Assembly (NCBI GenBank): GCA_014730275.1
Contig: WJIL01000132.1
Span: 58,026-122,025, forward strand
Source of the DNA: Candidatus Lokiarchaeota archaeon
GTDB taxonomy: Archaea > Asgardarchaeota > Thorarchaeia > Thorarchaeales > Thorarchaeaceae
Direction of reading: 5' to 3'
DNA: 64,000 nt
Position 1 is the first letter of the stretch. Each line of letters begins with the position of its first letter. Below the pieces are notes generated by a model that ran no database searches, had not been told where the DNA came from, and saw only the letters and a program-made list of their open reading frames with translations. A program made the translations under genes and the position numbers. Of this stretch, positions 1 to 9,671 are shown piece by piece.

Positions 1-1
1 T

Positions 2-850
2 TCCAACTCTGGAGAGGATTGGATAGCTGATATTCTTGGTATGGATGAACCGCCTGGGGGGACAACAAAAGCGACATTCCGTGCTGTAAAGAGGCGGCTT
101 CGTTTTGTTGAACGTTCTCCAGTTTTTGCTAAATCTGGAAGTTCCGTTCTAGCTGATATTTTCGAAGCTATGGAAACCGGAAAAATACTGGTTGTCAATA
201 CGAGTCTTATGGGCGATATGGAACAGTTTCTTCTGACTACAGTAGTGACTCGAACCCTTTCAGATCTTCGACGGGCACTAAAAAGCAGTGGAAACCTTGG
301 GGACTTTGAAAAGCAGGGTGAGAAACGGCTACCTGCTAGTTTCTTCAGTAAAGTCAAGAAGAAAGCTAAATCCTTCTATGGTGTTAGTGGAACCACCAAT
401 GAATCGCCGGTTATGGATCCGAAGAATCTCCCTGTAATTCAGGTTACTGTGGAGGAGGCACCGTCTATTCTAAACCCTGAGCTGATGCGCGGTCGGTCCG
501 TCTTCAAAGACATCTCAAGACAAGGCCGGAAGTTCAATATTGGGTTGTTGGTTATCAGTCAACAGGTGAGTGTCCTAGATAATGTGATACTGAGCCAGAT
601 GAATACGGAAATCAACCTGAGATTGGGAAACGAACGTGAAATAGCCTCCTGCATTGAGAATGCCAGTGTCAATATAGCTGGATTCGAAAACGAGTTCCGG
701 GTAATGTCACGAGGAGAAGCTATACTCACTGCTTCTTACAGAGAAATGCCAATCCCTGTAAAAATACCGCTTTTCGATGACATCTATAGGCGTGATAAAG
801 GAAATTACAAAAGCAACTCTGGAAATGACCCCGAAGAGTATATCATCTGA
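2..850 (+). CDS. herA: HerA-type DNA translocase ATPase, 5'-truncated
   Basis: The reading frame is open from the window edge, so only the C-terminal part (about 280 residues) is present. It carries a hydrophobic strand ending in EEA (VIQVTVEEAP), the Walker B form of HerA/FtsK-like hexameric translocases. It then has GLLVISQQ, the sensor-like strand, and a C-terminal region ending in FDD. HerA works with NurA, Mre11 and Rad50 in end resection of double-strand breaks. The mre11 start lies 2 bases after its stop, as in the conserved archaeal operon. NurA is not downstream, so it may lie upstream or elsewhere. The Walker A part is outside the window. Identity rests on the motifs and the operon. 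Confidence 0.85.
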   Translation, partial: SNSGEDWIADILGMDEPPGGTTKATFRAVKRRLRFVERSPVFAKSGSSVLADIFEAMETGKILVVNTSLMGDMEQFLLTTVVTRTLSDLRRALKSSGNLGDFEKQGEKRLPASFFSKVKKKAKSFYGVSGTTNESPVMDPKNLPVIQVTVEEAPSILNPELMRGRSVFKDISRQGRKFNIGLLVISQQVSVLDNVILSQMNTEINLRLGNEREIASCIENASVNIAGFENEFRVMSRGEAILTASYREMPIPVKIPLFDDIYRRDKGNYKSNSGNDPEEYII

Positions 851-852
851 GG

Positions 853-2172
853 ATGGCTAAGTTGGAAGCGCGAATAGCACACATCTCTGATACACATCTT
901 GGCGCAAGATTTCGAGAAGGCGTCAAACACAACGCTTGGCGTGTTGAGATGAGAAGCCGTCTCTTAGAGCATGATTTCTATGATCAATTTGAAGAGGTTT
1001 TCACCAAAATCGCCAATTTGGACCCTTTACCCGACATAGTCGTACATGCTGGAGATTTGTACGATTCTCCATGGGAAAACAATCCATCACAACCTCCAGT
1101 AGTTGCTCAAGAAACCGCCTTATCCGTTATGAAGAAATTCACAGAAGATACTGGAATACCAATCCTCATCATAGAAGGTAACCACGGTCTTTATCGGACG
1201 TTGGATGTTTCTCTTCTGGATTCGTTAGAGATGTCAATCCCGGGCTTAGATGTAGCCACTCAGATGGATTTGAAGAAGGCATTTGCCAACGGAGAACCGT
1301 TGGTTCATTCCTATGAAAACGTGGATGTGTACTGCTATCCATTTCTGGAATATTCAGTTCTTGAGAAGAGTAACAATGTGGCCAATTTCAATGACTGGAT
1401 TCTCACTCACCAGAAACCTGCTAGTGACCGCTTATCGATTGCAGTTGCACATGGTATGACTTTGGATCGCTCTCTTTACGAACAGATGTTTAGTTTAGGG
1501 TATGATTATCTTGCTCTTGGTCATGACCATCACCAACGCAAGTACTCAGATAGAGCTTGGTATGCAGGTTCAACTGAAAGATGGCGGTTTGATGAGGCGA
1601 AGCATGAAAAAGGCTTCTTGGTTGTTGATTTGAAATCAGGAGAAATACCCGATGTTCAACCCCACCAGCTGGAGTTTTCGCGTCCTGTATACAATGAGAG
1701 AATCAGGATAGAGAAAGACGCCACCATCGAATCGCTAATTGAACATGTGGAAGGTTGGCTAGTAGATAACGGAATTCGTGGCAATTGGAATCCTGACACA
1801 GCTGCACGAGTGAGATTGGTGTTCGAAGGCAAATCAACAAAGCTGAGCTCGATGGAGCTCAATATGGCAATGGAAACATTGCGGATGAGGCTACTATCCC
1901 AAGACTCAGGTTATAATCTCGTTCAGCTGGTGTGGAGTATAAAACAAGAAGACATGGAACATGTAAAGGCCGCTTACCCTGAAATTCAAAGCGAGTATCT
2001 TATTGAGGATCCAGAAACCGATTTCAAGAACTACCTTGGAACATTGGAGATTGATGAATCGTTAGATGTTGATACTCTTGTTGCAATTACTGTACGAGCT
2101 CTACGGACTTCAGTTAATCCTGACAAAGACAAACTCGTTTATGATGACCTGCTGGAGGATGGAATAGAATGA
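853..2172 (+). CDS. mre11: Mre11 double-strand break repair nuclease
   Basis: Calcineurin-like metallophosphoesterase of 439 residues, the nuclease of the Mre11-Rad50 complex. Motifs in order: HISDTHLG near the N-terminus, HAGDLYD, EGNHG, AVAHG and GHDHH, which supply the two-metal site. Where many Mre11 proteins have GDLFH the sequence is GDLYD, so a conserved His is replaced by Asp. GNH is followed by Gly rather than Asp. The start ATG follows the herA stop closely. The stop overlaps the rad50 ATG (ATGA), which indicates translational coupling. Function is firm from motifs plus operon; the effect of the His-to-Asp change is unknown. Confidence 0.95.
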   Translation: MAKLEARIAHISDTHLGARFREGVKHNAWRVEMRSRLLEHDFYDQFEEVFTKIANLDPLPDIVVHAGDLYDSPWENNPSQPPVVAQETALSVMKKFTEDTGIPILIIEGNHGLYRTLDVSLLDSLEMSIPGLDVATQMDLKKAFANGEPLVHSYENVDVYCYPFLEYSVLEKSNNVANFNDWILTHQKPASDRLSIAVAHGMTLDRSLYEQMFSLGYDYLALGHDHHQRKYSDRAWYAGSTERWRFDEAKHEKGFLVVDLKSGEIPDVQPHQLEFSRPVYNERIRIEKDATIESLIEHVEGWLVDNGIRGNWNPDTAARVRLVFEGKSTKLSSMELNMAMETLRMRLLSQDSGYNLVQLVWSIKQEDMEHVKAAYPEIQSEYLIEDPETDFKNYLGTLEIDESLDVDTLVAITVRALRTSVNPDKDKLVYDDLLEDGIE

Positions 2173-4256
2173 AGCTCCTCTCTATTGAACTACAGAATTT
2201 CAAACCCTTTAGGAATCTGAAGCTTCCCGAACAAGGGGGGGAGTTACCTGAAGGTCTAATTCTCATTCAGGGTCGCAATTCTAGCGGGAAGTCGAGCCTT
2301 TTCGAAGCTATTCTTTGGGGTTTTTGGGGCCCTGGTGCAGTGAATTTGACGAATGAAGAACTAATCAGTTTCACCTCGTCATTTTGTAAAGTCAAGCTTT
2401 TGTTTGAAGTTGCAGGCACTGAATACAAAATAGATCGGTCGTATGACCCTGCGACGGGCATGGATGTAGCAATCTTTGCTCGTAAAGGCAAAAAGTGGAA
2501 GCGTCTTGCACATAAGAGTAAATCTGTCGAGCGCCGGCTTGAGAAAATATTGAACTTGGACTGGGGCCAAGCCCGTGATACACTGCTGGTACGTCAAGGT
2601 GAGGTTTCCCGTATAGCCAATGCTACTCCTGCCAAACTCAGGGACCTGCTCATTGACATATACAATATTGGGTTACTCAATGATATGTCAGATCACATAA
2701 ATCATCTTGAGTCAGATCTTGAAGCACGCTTTCGAAGTCTTGAGGTAGATTATGTCAAGCCATCTCATATTGAAGATCAAATAGAAGCAACGCAAAAGCG
2801 GGAAGAACGTCTTCAGAAATCACTCAAAGAGAAACAGGATGAAATATCCAGTACAAAGAATCTATTGGCCCGATTACCCTCATCGCGTGAATTGGACAAT
2901 ATCCGCAACACAATCGATGAACTAGAGCACAAGAAAACCGATTACGAACGTGCCGTTACCAATAGAGATGAGTATTTGGAAAATGCAGGGCTAGTGAGTG
3001 CTGAAGTAGAAGTTGTGAAAGCGAGATACGAGTCTCTGAAGAAAGAATCCAAGCGAATTCGTTCTAGACGGAAGGAGCTTGAGAATGAGATATCCTCAAT
3101 TGACCGTGAGATGGGCGAGATACTGGGAACAAGAAAGGACCTTCTAAAGAAAATCAATACGCTTGAGGGGTCTGCTGAAACAGATGAAGAAGGAAAGAGC
3201 GTGTGCCCGACCTGTTCTAAGCCTCTCTCTGAGAACGAGAAAGAAGACATTCTGAGCGACTATCATAAGCGAATCAACGAGGGCAAGTCGAGGTACAAAG
3301 AGCTGAAAGCAAAGCGATCTAGTCTAAAATCAGAAGTTGAAGATATTGATGTAAGGTTGGAAAAAGTAACAAAGGCAATTGAAGCAGTAACCGGAATAAA
3401 GGAGAAGCAGAAGGATGTGGATGAAGCTTCAGAGGTGGTTACAAAGTTGTCCGAGGAATTAGAGCAGGCTGTTGCTGATATCGGCGTTGATGAAATTGAC
3501 AAACTGCTTGATAAGCACGATGTCGAAAGTATTGTTGAATTGCAACGGAAAATCGCAGTTCTCAGCAGTAGTGTCTCATCCCTTGAGAGAAATTACAATG
3601 AGATTGAGGATAATATTTCGGAAGAACACAAACGCATATCTGAGCTTGAACAGAAAAAGTCTAAGATGAAAGATATCGGCAAAGAAATAGATCGCCTCAA
3701 AGAACTCAACACTCATGCCAAATATGTTCGGCGAAAATTGGTCAAAGGATTCGTCGCTGATTATGTGTTTCAAAAACGACTTATCGGTATTATTCGAGGT
3801 GCGACAAACCAGTATGTACGGGCATTCACTGGCGGTCAGTACACCAATGTTGACTTAGAGCCAACTGCTGCAAGAGGTAGGTCTGGACCTGGCCTTTCTC
3901 TGGTTCTATGGGATGATCGCGACAATGCTCGAAAGAACGCATCTCAACTTAGTTTTGGAGATCGGACTGCGATAAGTCTAGGTCTGAGACTAGGCATCAG
4001 TAGAACAATGAGCGGTATTCGTCCCTTGAAAGAGAGTCCTGCTATAGCTCCTCGGGTGAGATCAGTTCTGCTGGATGAACCACTTGGTGGTTTGGATGAG
4101 CAACGAAGAAGCTCTGTAGTACGGACTCTGGTCAATGATGAAAGCTTTGAGCAGATTATGTTGATAACCCATACCGATGTCCAGGAGTGGGAAGGGGTAC
4201 CCACAATCGATATCACAAAAAGCGGTAAGACGAGTACCGCAACTCTCCAGATGTAG
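2169..4256 (+). CDS. rad50: Rad50 SMC-like ATPase
   Basis: ABC/SMC-type ATPase that partners Mre11. Walker A is GRNSSGKSS near residue 35. Two coiled-coil arms flank a zinc hook CPTC near residue 346 (VCPTCSKPL). The C-terminal half has the signature LSFGDRTA, slightly off the usual LSGGE, and Walker B LLDEPLGGLD. At 695 residues it is shorter than many archaeal Rad50 proteins of about 850-900, so the coiled coil is short. Its ATG overlaps the mre11 stop by 4 bases. It ends the repair operon; the next gene begins 61 bases on. Confidence 0.95.
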   Translation: MKLLSIELQNFKPFRNLKLPEQGGELPEGLILIQGRNSSGKSSLFEAILWGFWGPGAVNLTNEELISFTSSFCKVKLLFEVAGTEYKIDRSYDPATGMDVAIFARKGKKWKRLAHKSKSVERRLEKILNLDWGQARDTLLVRQGEVSRIANATPAKLRDLLIDIYNIGLLNDMSDHINHLESDLEARFRSLEVDYVKPSHIEDQIEATQKREERLQKSLKEKQDEISSTKNLLARLPSSRELDNIRNTIDELEHKKTDYERAVTNRDEYLENAGLVSAEVEVVKARYESLKKESKRIRSRRKELENEISSIDREMGEILGTRKDLLKKINTLEGSAETDEEGKSVCPTCSKPLSENEKEDILSDYHKRINEGKSRYKELKAKRSSLKSEVEDIDVRLEKVTKAIEAVTGIKEKQKDVDEASEVVTKLSEELEQAVADIGVDEIDKLLDKHDVESIVELQRKIAVLSSSVSSLERNYNEIEDNISEEHKRISELEQKKSKMKDIGKEIDRLKELNTHAKYVRRKLVKGFVADYVFQKRLIGIIRGATNQYVRAFTGGQYTNVDLEPTAARGRSGPGLSLVLWDDRDNARKNASQLSFGDRTAISLGLRLGISRTMSGIRPLKESPAIAPRVRSVLLDEPLGGLDEQRRSSVVRTLVNDESFEQIMLITHTDVQEWEGVPTIDITKSGKTSTATLQM

Positions 4257-4317
4257 AATTCTCTCTTTTGTTACTTGAGAAAAAAGGTTAATGTAGCTGA
4301 TACCAACTGTAGAGTAC

Positions 4318-5820
4318 ATGAGCTACAGAAATCGGGCCAAGAAACTCATCTTCAAATACGGCCCTCTTGTATTGATTCTACTGGTGGGGCTAGCTGTCTG
4401 GGTACGGGTGTTCACTACTGCCGTAGCTCATTACTTGGAGACGCCAATCTGGAATAGACGGGGTGTCTGGCTGGGCCCAGGTGTTGAACCAGGTGAGTTC
4501 CAATTATTCGGCTTCACTATACCGTACCAGTTTGAAGGATACACAGACTACAGTTTCTTCTACGCTCATTGGGGTCACAATATCCTGCGGGGTGTCCTCC
4601 CCTACGGCGAGGAATTCGGTCATATTGTGATTGATGGGGTGGAGAATAACAATGGACTCTACATGTTTCCGCCATATACGGCTCTATTCTACGGTCTTGG
4701 GATTCTGATTCCTGTTGATGATTGGGGGATCGGTCTACTAATCGCCGTCTGCGGCTACCTTACTGCATTTCCTGTGTACGGAATAGCCAAGGAGTTATCA
4801 TCAAATAGGCGGGTTGGTGAGATTGCAGCTCTAACATACTTGCTCAATCCACTTACTCTGTATCATACCACCTATCTCTGGACCAATACTGCCCCCTTCA
4901 TATTGGCTTTCTTCACGGGCTATTGTCTCCTGCTGCGGAATCACAAATCCTTGGGAACTTTCTGTCTTGTAACCGCTGCATTGTTCAAACAGACGGCGTG
5001 GTTCTTTGCCTTCCCACTTGTTATGCACCTTTTGGTTAAGCCCCGCCCGGCATCGGAGGAGAAAGGACTGGAATTACCCCCCGATGAATCTGAAGAATCT
5101 TGGTTGGAATATCTCATCAGTAGAATTGACATTCTTAGCTTTGCGAAAAACGCATTGCTAGCCTGTATTTACGCTGCTATGGTTCTATTGCCCTTCTACT
5201 TGGCTCAGCCTCAGATGATTCAATTTCTCTTGCTTGCTGCTGGTGGGTTTCCACTAGAATCATTTACTGAACCTCCAAATTATGGGCAGCCAATGCGCTT
5301 TCAGGTTCTTCCCGTCGTAGCTGGTAGACCTGGTCTTGCAATGATACTCGATGAAATCATATCAAGTGGTGCTCTTCTCTGGTTTGGTGTGGTCATATTT
5401 GCTGGTCTGATGCTGATTGAAGACAAGGAAGAGGGTCATGTGCAACAGTATCTTGGGAGAATCCTGTTCCTGATGATGCTCATGCTGTTCTGGGTGCATT
5501 TAATGGGACCTAGGGGAGTATTCAAGTACTACTTCACGTTGTTTATCCCATTCTTTTCGATTTTTTCTTCAGCATCTATGATTCAGCAATGTGACGACCA
5601 AGTCAATGTATCACTCTCCATGATGTGGTTTCCGTTCGTTGCAACTTTGCTCATTCTGATTCCCCCGCGAAATATCTACCTCATCTTTGTTCTAGCATTG
5701 TTTATTTGCTATCTATTTGCCGGTCCTATTGGAAAGCTATGGCAGATGGTCACTAAACCCTTCAAGAGACTGGTTCCGCAATCTTTTTCGGATCGAATAT
5801 TATCCCGCTTTCGTGAATAG
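4318..5820 (+). CDS. Polytopic membrane protein, GT-C glycosyltransferase-like (copy 1)
   Basis: A 500-residue protein with one N-terminal membrane segment, a roughly 100-residue loop rich in aromatic residues (TDYSFFYAHW), then about nine more hydrophobic segments. An acidic residue pattern in the first large loop and many membrane passes are typical of GT-C lipid-linked sugar transferases. Conserved with its neighbour are YHTTY.W, ALFKQTA and MGPRG.FKYY. The next gene starts 7 bases after its stop and is clearly a paralogue, so this is a tandem duplication. A role in protein or lipid glycosylation is inference; no sugar donor or acceptor can be assigned. Confidence 0.6.
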   Translation: MSYRNRAKKLIFKYGPLVLILLVGLAVWVRVFTTAVAHYLETPIWNRRGVWLGPGVEPGEFQLFGFTIPYQFEGYTDYSFFYAHWGHNILRGVLPYGEEFGHIVIDGVENNNGLYMFPPYTALFYGLGILIPVDDWGIGLLIAVCGYLTAFPVYGIAKELSSNRRVGEIAALTYLLNPLTLYHTTYLWTNTAPFILAFFTGYCLLLRNHKSLGTFCLVTAALFKQTAWFFAFPLVMHLLVKPRPASEEKGLELPPDESEESWLEYLISRIDILSFAKNALLACIYAAMVLLPFYLAQPQMIQFLLLAAGGFPLESFTEPPNYGQPMRFQVLPVVAGRPGLAMILDEIISSGALLWFGVVIFAGLMLIEDKEEGHVQQYLGRILFLMMLMLFWVHLMGPRGVFKYYFTLFIPFFSIFSSASMIQQCDDQVNVSLSMMWFPFVATLLILIPPRNIYLIFVLALFICYLFAGPIGKLWQMVTKPFKRLVPQSFSDRILSRFRE

Positions 5821-5826
5821 GGGATC

Positions 5827-7326
5827 ATGAAAATGGCTACAAATTCTTCCCGAAACTTCATTCAAAAAGGTAGATTTCAGAGGGTCCTTGATGCTGTTTT
5901 CGATTTCATTTCAACTCATAGGCTGTTTATCCTAATCTTAGTCATTGCCGCCATAGTCTGGACTTGGGTCTTTAATCAGGCAATACCCTACTTCGAACAA
6001 GGTGTTAGACCATTTCGAGCAGCGTGGAACGGTGCCGGCTCAATCGATATTTTTGGTTATACGCTTCATTATGAGTTTGAAGGATGGGCCGACTATGACT
6101 ACTACTATGCTACTTGGGCGAACCAGTTTCTCAAGGGCCTCATGCCGTATACTGAAAGCTTCGAGACTATTGTGGTGAGAAGTAGAGAATACGCGGTTCC
6201 TTACTTCTTTCCTCCGCTATTTCTGTACCTTTGTGTTGTGGGGGCTCTACTTCCAATTCATCCATATGGAATTGGTGCCTTGATTTCCCTGTTTGGATTC
6301 ATTACTGCATTTCCGGTATATGGTATCGCCAACTACTTGGCCAATAATAGAACACGGGCCGCGCTTTCTGCCGCGGCATACTTGTTTAATCCTCTAGTGC
6401 TTTACCATACGACATTCGAGTGGCTCAATCCTGCTCCCTTTGTTTTCTTCATATTCTTGGGATTCTACTTGTTGATGAAACAGCATCGTCTTTCTGGCAC
6501 TCTTGCTGTAATAACTGCCGCATTATTCAAACAAACAGCATTCTTCTTTGGACTGCCTTTGATTGCATACTTGCTGAAACGCGCCCCTGAAAGAGGGTTG
6601 GAACAACCAGAATCTGATAGTAATACTGAGGAGAATGATGAAGAGGCTGGTGATGAGCTAGATCTCTTCGGTTTTGTGAAGCTTGCACTTCTGGCAGTTG
6701 CTTATGCTTCCATCGCTTCTTTTCCGTATTTGCTTGATCCTGGCACCTATCTTGAGTATATTTTCCAGCGCGCAGGAGCTACCCTCCTTGAGGATTTATC
6801 TTCACCGCCTGCAGGAAATCAACCCATCACTTTCACTGTGCTTTTGATTGTACTAGGCGCTCCCCCTGAAATCACACAAATTGTGAATCTGATGAATTAC
6901 TACTCGATAGGCCTTCTCGTAGGATTGTTGCCACTATTTGCTCTCATGCTTTTCGAGAAGAAGAATGATGATCGTCTTCGCTCCTACTGGAAGCGAATGT
7001 TCTTCCTGACGATGTTACTCATAATCTGGCTTCACTTGTGGTCTCCTCGAGGGATTTACAAGTACTATCTTATAGTTGTCATTCCCTTTCTCTGCATTTT
7101 CTCCGCATCAGATATGTGCTCAAGCAATGTTGCTATTTCGAAGTCAAGAATAATGAGCATAATCAATCCGTTGCTAATGACTATACTATTGCTGATTCCG
7201 AGCAGAAATGTCTACTTGAGCTTCCTTCTTTTGATTTTCTTGGTTTACCTGTTTCATAGACCTTTGGGCCAATTATATGGCTTTTTCAAGAATCGTCTAT
7301 CTTCTTTGATACGTATTCATAGATAG
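5827..7326 (+). CDS. Polytopic membrane protein, GT-C glycosyltransferase-like (copy 2)
   Basis: Paralogue of the preceding gene (499 residues) with the same architecture. An N-terminal membrane segment leads to an external loop with WADYDYYYATW, then an about ten-segment membrane core with YHTTFEWLNPAPF, AALFKQTAFF and SPRGIYKYY. An acidic cytoplasmic or external insert (SNTEENDEEAGDELD) lies at about residue 260. The ATG at 5833 is an alternative start. The pair probably forms a two-gene unit, perhaps acting as related transferases with different acceptors. That is inference; no catalytic assay or named family is claimed. Confidence 0.6.
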   Translation: MKMATNSSRNFIQKGRFQRVLDAVFDFISTHRLFILILVIAAIVWTWVFNQAIPYFEQGVRPFRAAWNGAGSIDIFGYTLHYEFEGWADYDYYYATWANQFLKGLMPYTESFETIVVRSREYAVPYFFPPLFLYLCVVGALLPIHPYGIGALISLFGFITAFPVYGIANYLANNRTRAALSAAAYLFNPLVLYHTTFEWLNPAPFVFFIFLGFYLLMKQHRLSGTLAVITAALFKQTAFFFGLPLIAYLLKRAPERGLEQPESDSNTEENDEEAGDELDLFGFVKLALLAVAYASIASFPYLLDPGTYLEYIFQRAGATLLEDLSSPPAGNQPITFTVLLIVLGAPPEITQIVNLMNYYSIGLLVGLLPLFALMLFEKKNDDRLRSYWKRMFFLTMLLIIWLHLWSPRGIYKYYLIVVIPFLCIFSASDMCSSNVAISKSRIMSIINPLLMTILLLIPSRNVYLSFLLLIFLVYLFHRPLGQLYGFFKNRLSSLIRIHR

Positions 7327-7369
7327 TTAAGAATCCGCTTTATTCAGCTAGTTACAATAAAATTGGATT

Positions 7370-8554
7370 CTACTTGCTATTTGCTTCTGAAGATTCAAGC
7401 TCCCTCTGTTTCTTGTCTAATCGTTTTTCGAGTCCTTCGAGTCTTTTAGCCAGTTTCTTTGTTTGTTCTTCAAATACTTCTTTTGAGATTGCTCCGGAGG
7501 AATGCCTGTTTTCTAGATGGTCTTTCAGCTTAGTTATAGAGTCCATTTCCTTCTCGATTGATTTTATTTCGTCTTCTATAGTTTCTCTAGTGCTTGTTTC
7601 GTGGCTCTTGAATTGCTCAGTTGGTATAACCAAACCAAGCTGAGACTGTGTGGACTCCGCAAAGGACTTGAATTCCTCTCGCAGGTTCTCGATGTTTTCA
7701 TTCACAGCAGAAACTCTTTCTTGTGTCTTTTCAATGGAATCCTGTAATTCAAATACAGTTGAGATGAGTCGTCTAAGTGCATTTTCGGTATCTTTTGCAA
7801 TTTTCCCGTACTCACCAATTGGCTCTGATTTGGCTTTATTCATGGGCTCCTCCAGTTCTTCTCTCGCTACATCTGCCTTTAGCGGTACCTGAGCCGTCAG
7901 CCAATTGAACGCATTAACAGCGAAAGCCTTGTTCCCTTGATGCTGAATTCCCCCTCCATTTCTCCAAATCTCATAGCTGCCGATACATAATACTCTGCCT
8001 TCTCCATGTTCTGTTACTGCAGCAACTGGTTCGTTTGCCGGATCGCCTGTACCCGACGTCGTTGCAATTGGTATCGCTTCGCTTGCAGTCTGTAAACTGC
8101 ACCCTGACGGATAGAGGAGTTCGTTAACATCTTTTGTGATTGGATGATCTACAACATTGTCAATTATGACCATGGTTGGTAGTCCAGCATTATTTCTGGA
8201 ATCTTTGACAGCCGTGTTCTGAAAGCCTATGCCAAACTTCTGAGATAGTTTTGTCTGATTGTTCATCAGTCCTTTGTCCCCGCCCGATAACGAAAGCAGA
8301 ATCAATCCACCACCATTTTCGACGAATTTTTCTAATGCGGCGATTTCTTCTCTTCTTAACTTTGAGCTATTTGGACATCCGAATACCATGACATCCGCTC
8401 GTTCTATTTCATCCGGCAGAATCATGTATTCCGTATATGGCTGAACATCGAAACCATTATCGCGCAGAAGCTTGCCGAGGTCCGAATAGGTGGAATCGAG
8501 CTTCCCGCGTTCATTTTGTGTTTCATCGAAGAAGGCAAGCTTTCTTGGACTCAC
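7370..8554 (-). CDS. GIFT-domain (IFT52/GldG-like) protein with C-terminal coiled coil
   Basis: 394 residues. Residues 1-220 look like a Rossmann/amidotransferase-like GIFT or DUF4350-type domain. They show an N-terminal strand KLAFFDE, a DVMVFGCP strand, then EEIAALEKFVENGGGLILLS, a late GRVLCIGSYEIWRN and ending NAFNWL. The same order occurs in the N-terminal domain of eukaryotic IFT52 and in bacterial GldG. Residues 230-390 are charged and helical, with a strong coiled coil rich in Glu/Lys. No catalytic triad is obvious. It stands alone, with about 40 bases to the preceding convergent gene. The family link is from pattern recognition and would need a profile search. Confidence 0.55.
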   Translation of the reverse strand: MSPRKLAFFDETQNERGKLDSTYSDLGKLLRDNGFDVQPYTEYMILPDEIERADVMVFGCPNSSKLRREEIAALEKFVENGGGLILLSLSGGDKGLMNNQTKLSQKFGIGFQNTAVKDSRNNAGLPTMVIIDNVVDHPITKDVNELLYPSGCSLQTASEAIPIATTSGTGDPANEPVAAVTEHGEGRVLCIGSYEIWRNGGGIQHQGNKAFAVNAFNWLTAQVPLKADVAREELEEPMNKAKSEPIGEYGKIAKDTENALRRLISTVFELQDSIEKTQERVSAVNENIENLREEFKSFAESTQSQLGLVIPTEQFKSHETSTRETIEDEIKSIEKEMDSITKLKDHLENRHSSGAISKEVFEEQTKKLAKRLEGLEKRLDKKQRELESSEANSK

Positions 8555-8665
8555 TAGGCAACAACTCGCTGAGATATTTAGTTGCTTAACGTATCATGCT
8601 TGCTAATGAGACTTGTGCCGTTGTCTTTCGAATTGCTTATTTCGGTTGTTTTGAACAGGAATCAT

Positions 8666-9091
8666 ATGAATGATACTGATTGCCTATTTTGTAAGATGGT
8701 AGACGGTGAAATCCCTGCTAGCATTGTTTACGAAGATAACATATGCATGGCTTTCATGGACATATACCCCGTCGCGGAAGGTCATTGTCTGCTCATTCCG
8801 AAGAAGCATTTTGAGAATACACTGGATGCAGATCCTATGGTGATGTCTTACCTATCCGAGAAACTAATCGCACTGAATCAAAAGGTAAACCGTGTTATTG
8901 AACCAGCTGGAATTCTAAATGTGATTGCAAATGGCAGAGGGGCGGGTCAGGAAATCCCGCATTTGCATATCCACATTATTCCACGCAGACACGGTGATGA
9001 ATTTGGTTTCCGGTATCCGGAAGGTTATCGTGATGAGCCAACGCCACGGGACCAACTCAACGAACTCGCTGAACAAATTGGTAACGCTTAG
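8666..9091 (+). CDS. HIT-family nucleotide hydrolase (Hint-like)
   Basis: About 141 residues from the ATG at 8666 (MNDTDCLFCK). The same frame opens further up at a TTG (8582), but homology begins at 8666. DCLFCKMV is the N-terminal CxxC typical of Hint proteins. IPASIVYED follows, and the HIT motif HLHIHIIPRR lies near residue 105 with the catalytic central His. Such enzymes hydrolyse nucleoside phosphoramidates or dinucleoside polyphosphates in the cytoplasm. Its stop overlaps the stop of the convergent next gene. Confidence 0.93.
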   Translation: MNDTDCLFCKMVDGEIPASIVYEDNICMAFMDIYPVAEGHCLLIPKKHFENTLDADPMVMSYLSEKLIALNQKVNRVIEPAGILNVIANGRGAGQEIPHLHIHIIPRRHGDEFGFRYPEGYRDEPTPRDQLNELAEQIGNA

Positions 9092-9525
9092 AGGATGTCA
9101 AGAAGATGTAGGCCTGTGGATTTGTCTTTGGCACGGAACAACTCGGAATCAAAAGCCCAGATGATAAGCTCGATAGTTGCGCCAGCTTTACAGCCCTCTG
9201 CCACATGACCGCCATAACAATTGCCTTCATGGTCGGCGGCAACCATGTGGGCATGAATGACGATTTCGTCATCGTGTCTTGCGATGTTTCCCATGCAAGA
9301 GACAACCTCTAAATCACCTTCACCAACCTCGAAGTAATTGTACTTCCTATTTTCGCGATCGAAGTAACCAAACGTAGCCTCTGAAACTGCTCCAATGAGT
9401 TTCAAAGCGCCAGCTTTGATGTTATGTTCGCGGACTACTTCCTCAATTTTCTCCAGTATGTCTTCACCAGTTTCTAGTCTGGCAACAACAATCTGATCAA
9501 GCTCTGTAGAAATCGAACCAACCAT
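9088..9525 (-). CDS. PPC/DUF296 domain protein
   Basis: 145 residues matching the PPC (plants and prokaryotes conserved) DUF296 fold: VVARLETGEDILEKIEEV at the N-terminus, AGALKLIGAVSEATFGYF, and H-A-H-M followed by GGHV. The three His residues of the central HAHM...GGH pattern form a putative metal site in this family. In plants the domain joins an AT-hook, but no AT-hook is present here. Biochemical function in archaea is not established. It converges on the HIT gene with overlapping stops. Confidence 0.85.
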   Translation of the reverse strand: MVGSISTELDQIVVARLETGEDILEKIEEVVREHNIKAGALKLIGAVSEATFGYFDRENRKYNYFEVGEGDLEVVSCMGNIARHDDEIVIHAHMVAADHEGNCYGGHVAEGCKAGATIELIIWAFDSELFRAKDKSTGLHLLDIL

Positions 9526-9671
9526 TGATTATCCCTGCTGAATAATGCAGTATACAACCAACTAATGAACCACTCGAAAACCGCGAATCCCCCTCAGCTA
9601 TTAGTTGTTGGGAAGTGCTTATCAGTCTGAACCGATTTCAACATACAAGGATATTTGGGGAAACGAAGCCG

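Noticed and set aside
2942..3502. Ser-rich open frames on the minus strand of rad50
   Set aside because: They mirror the Glu/Lys-rich coiled coil in the opposite strand; no ribosome site and no independent support.
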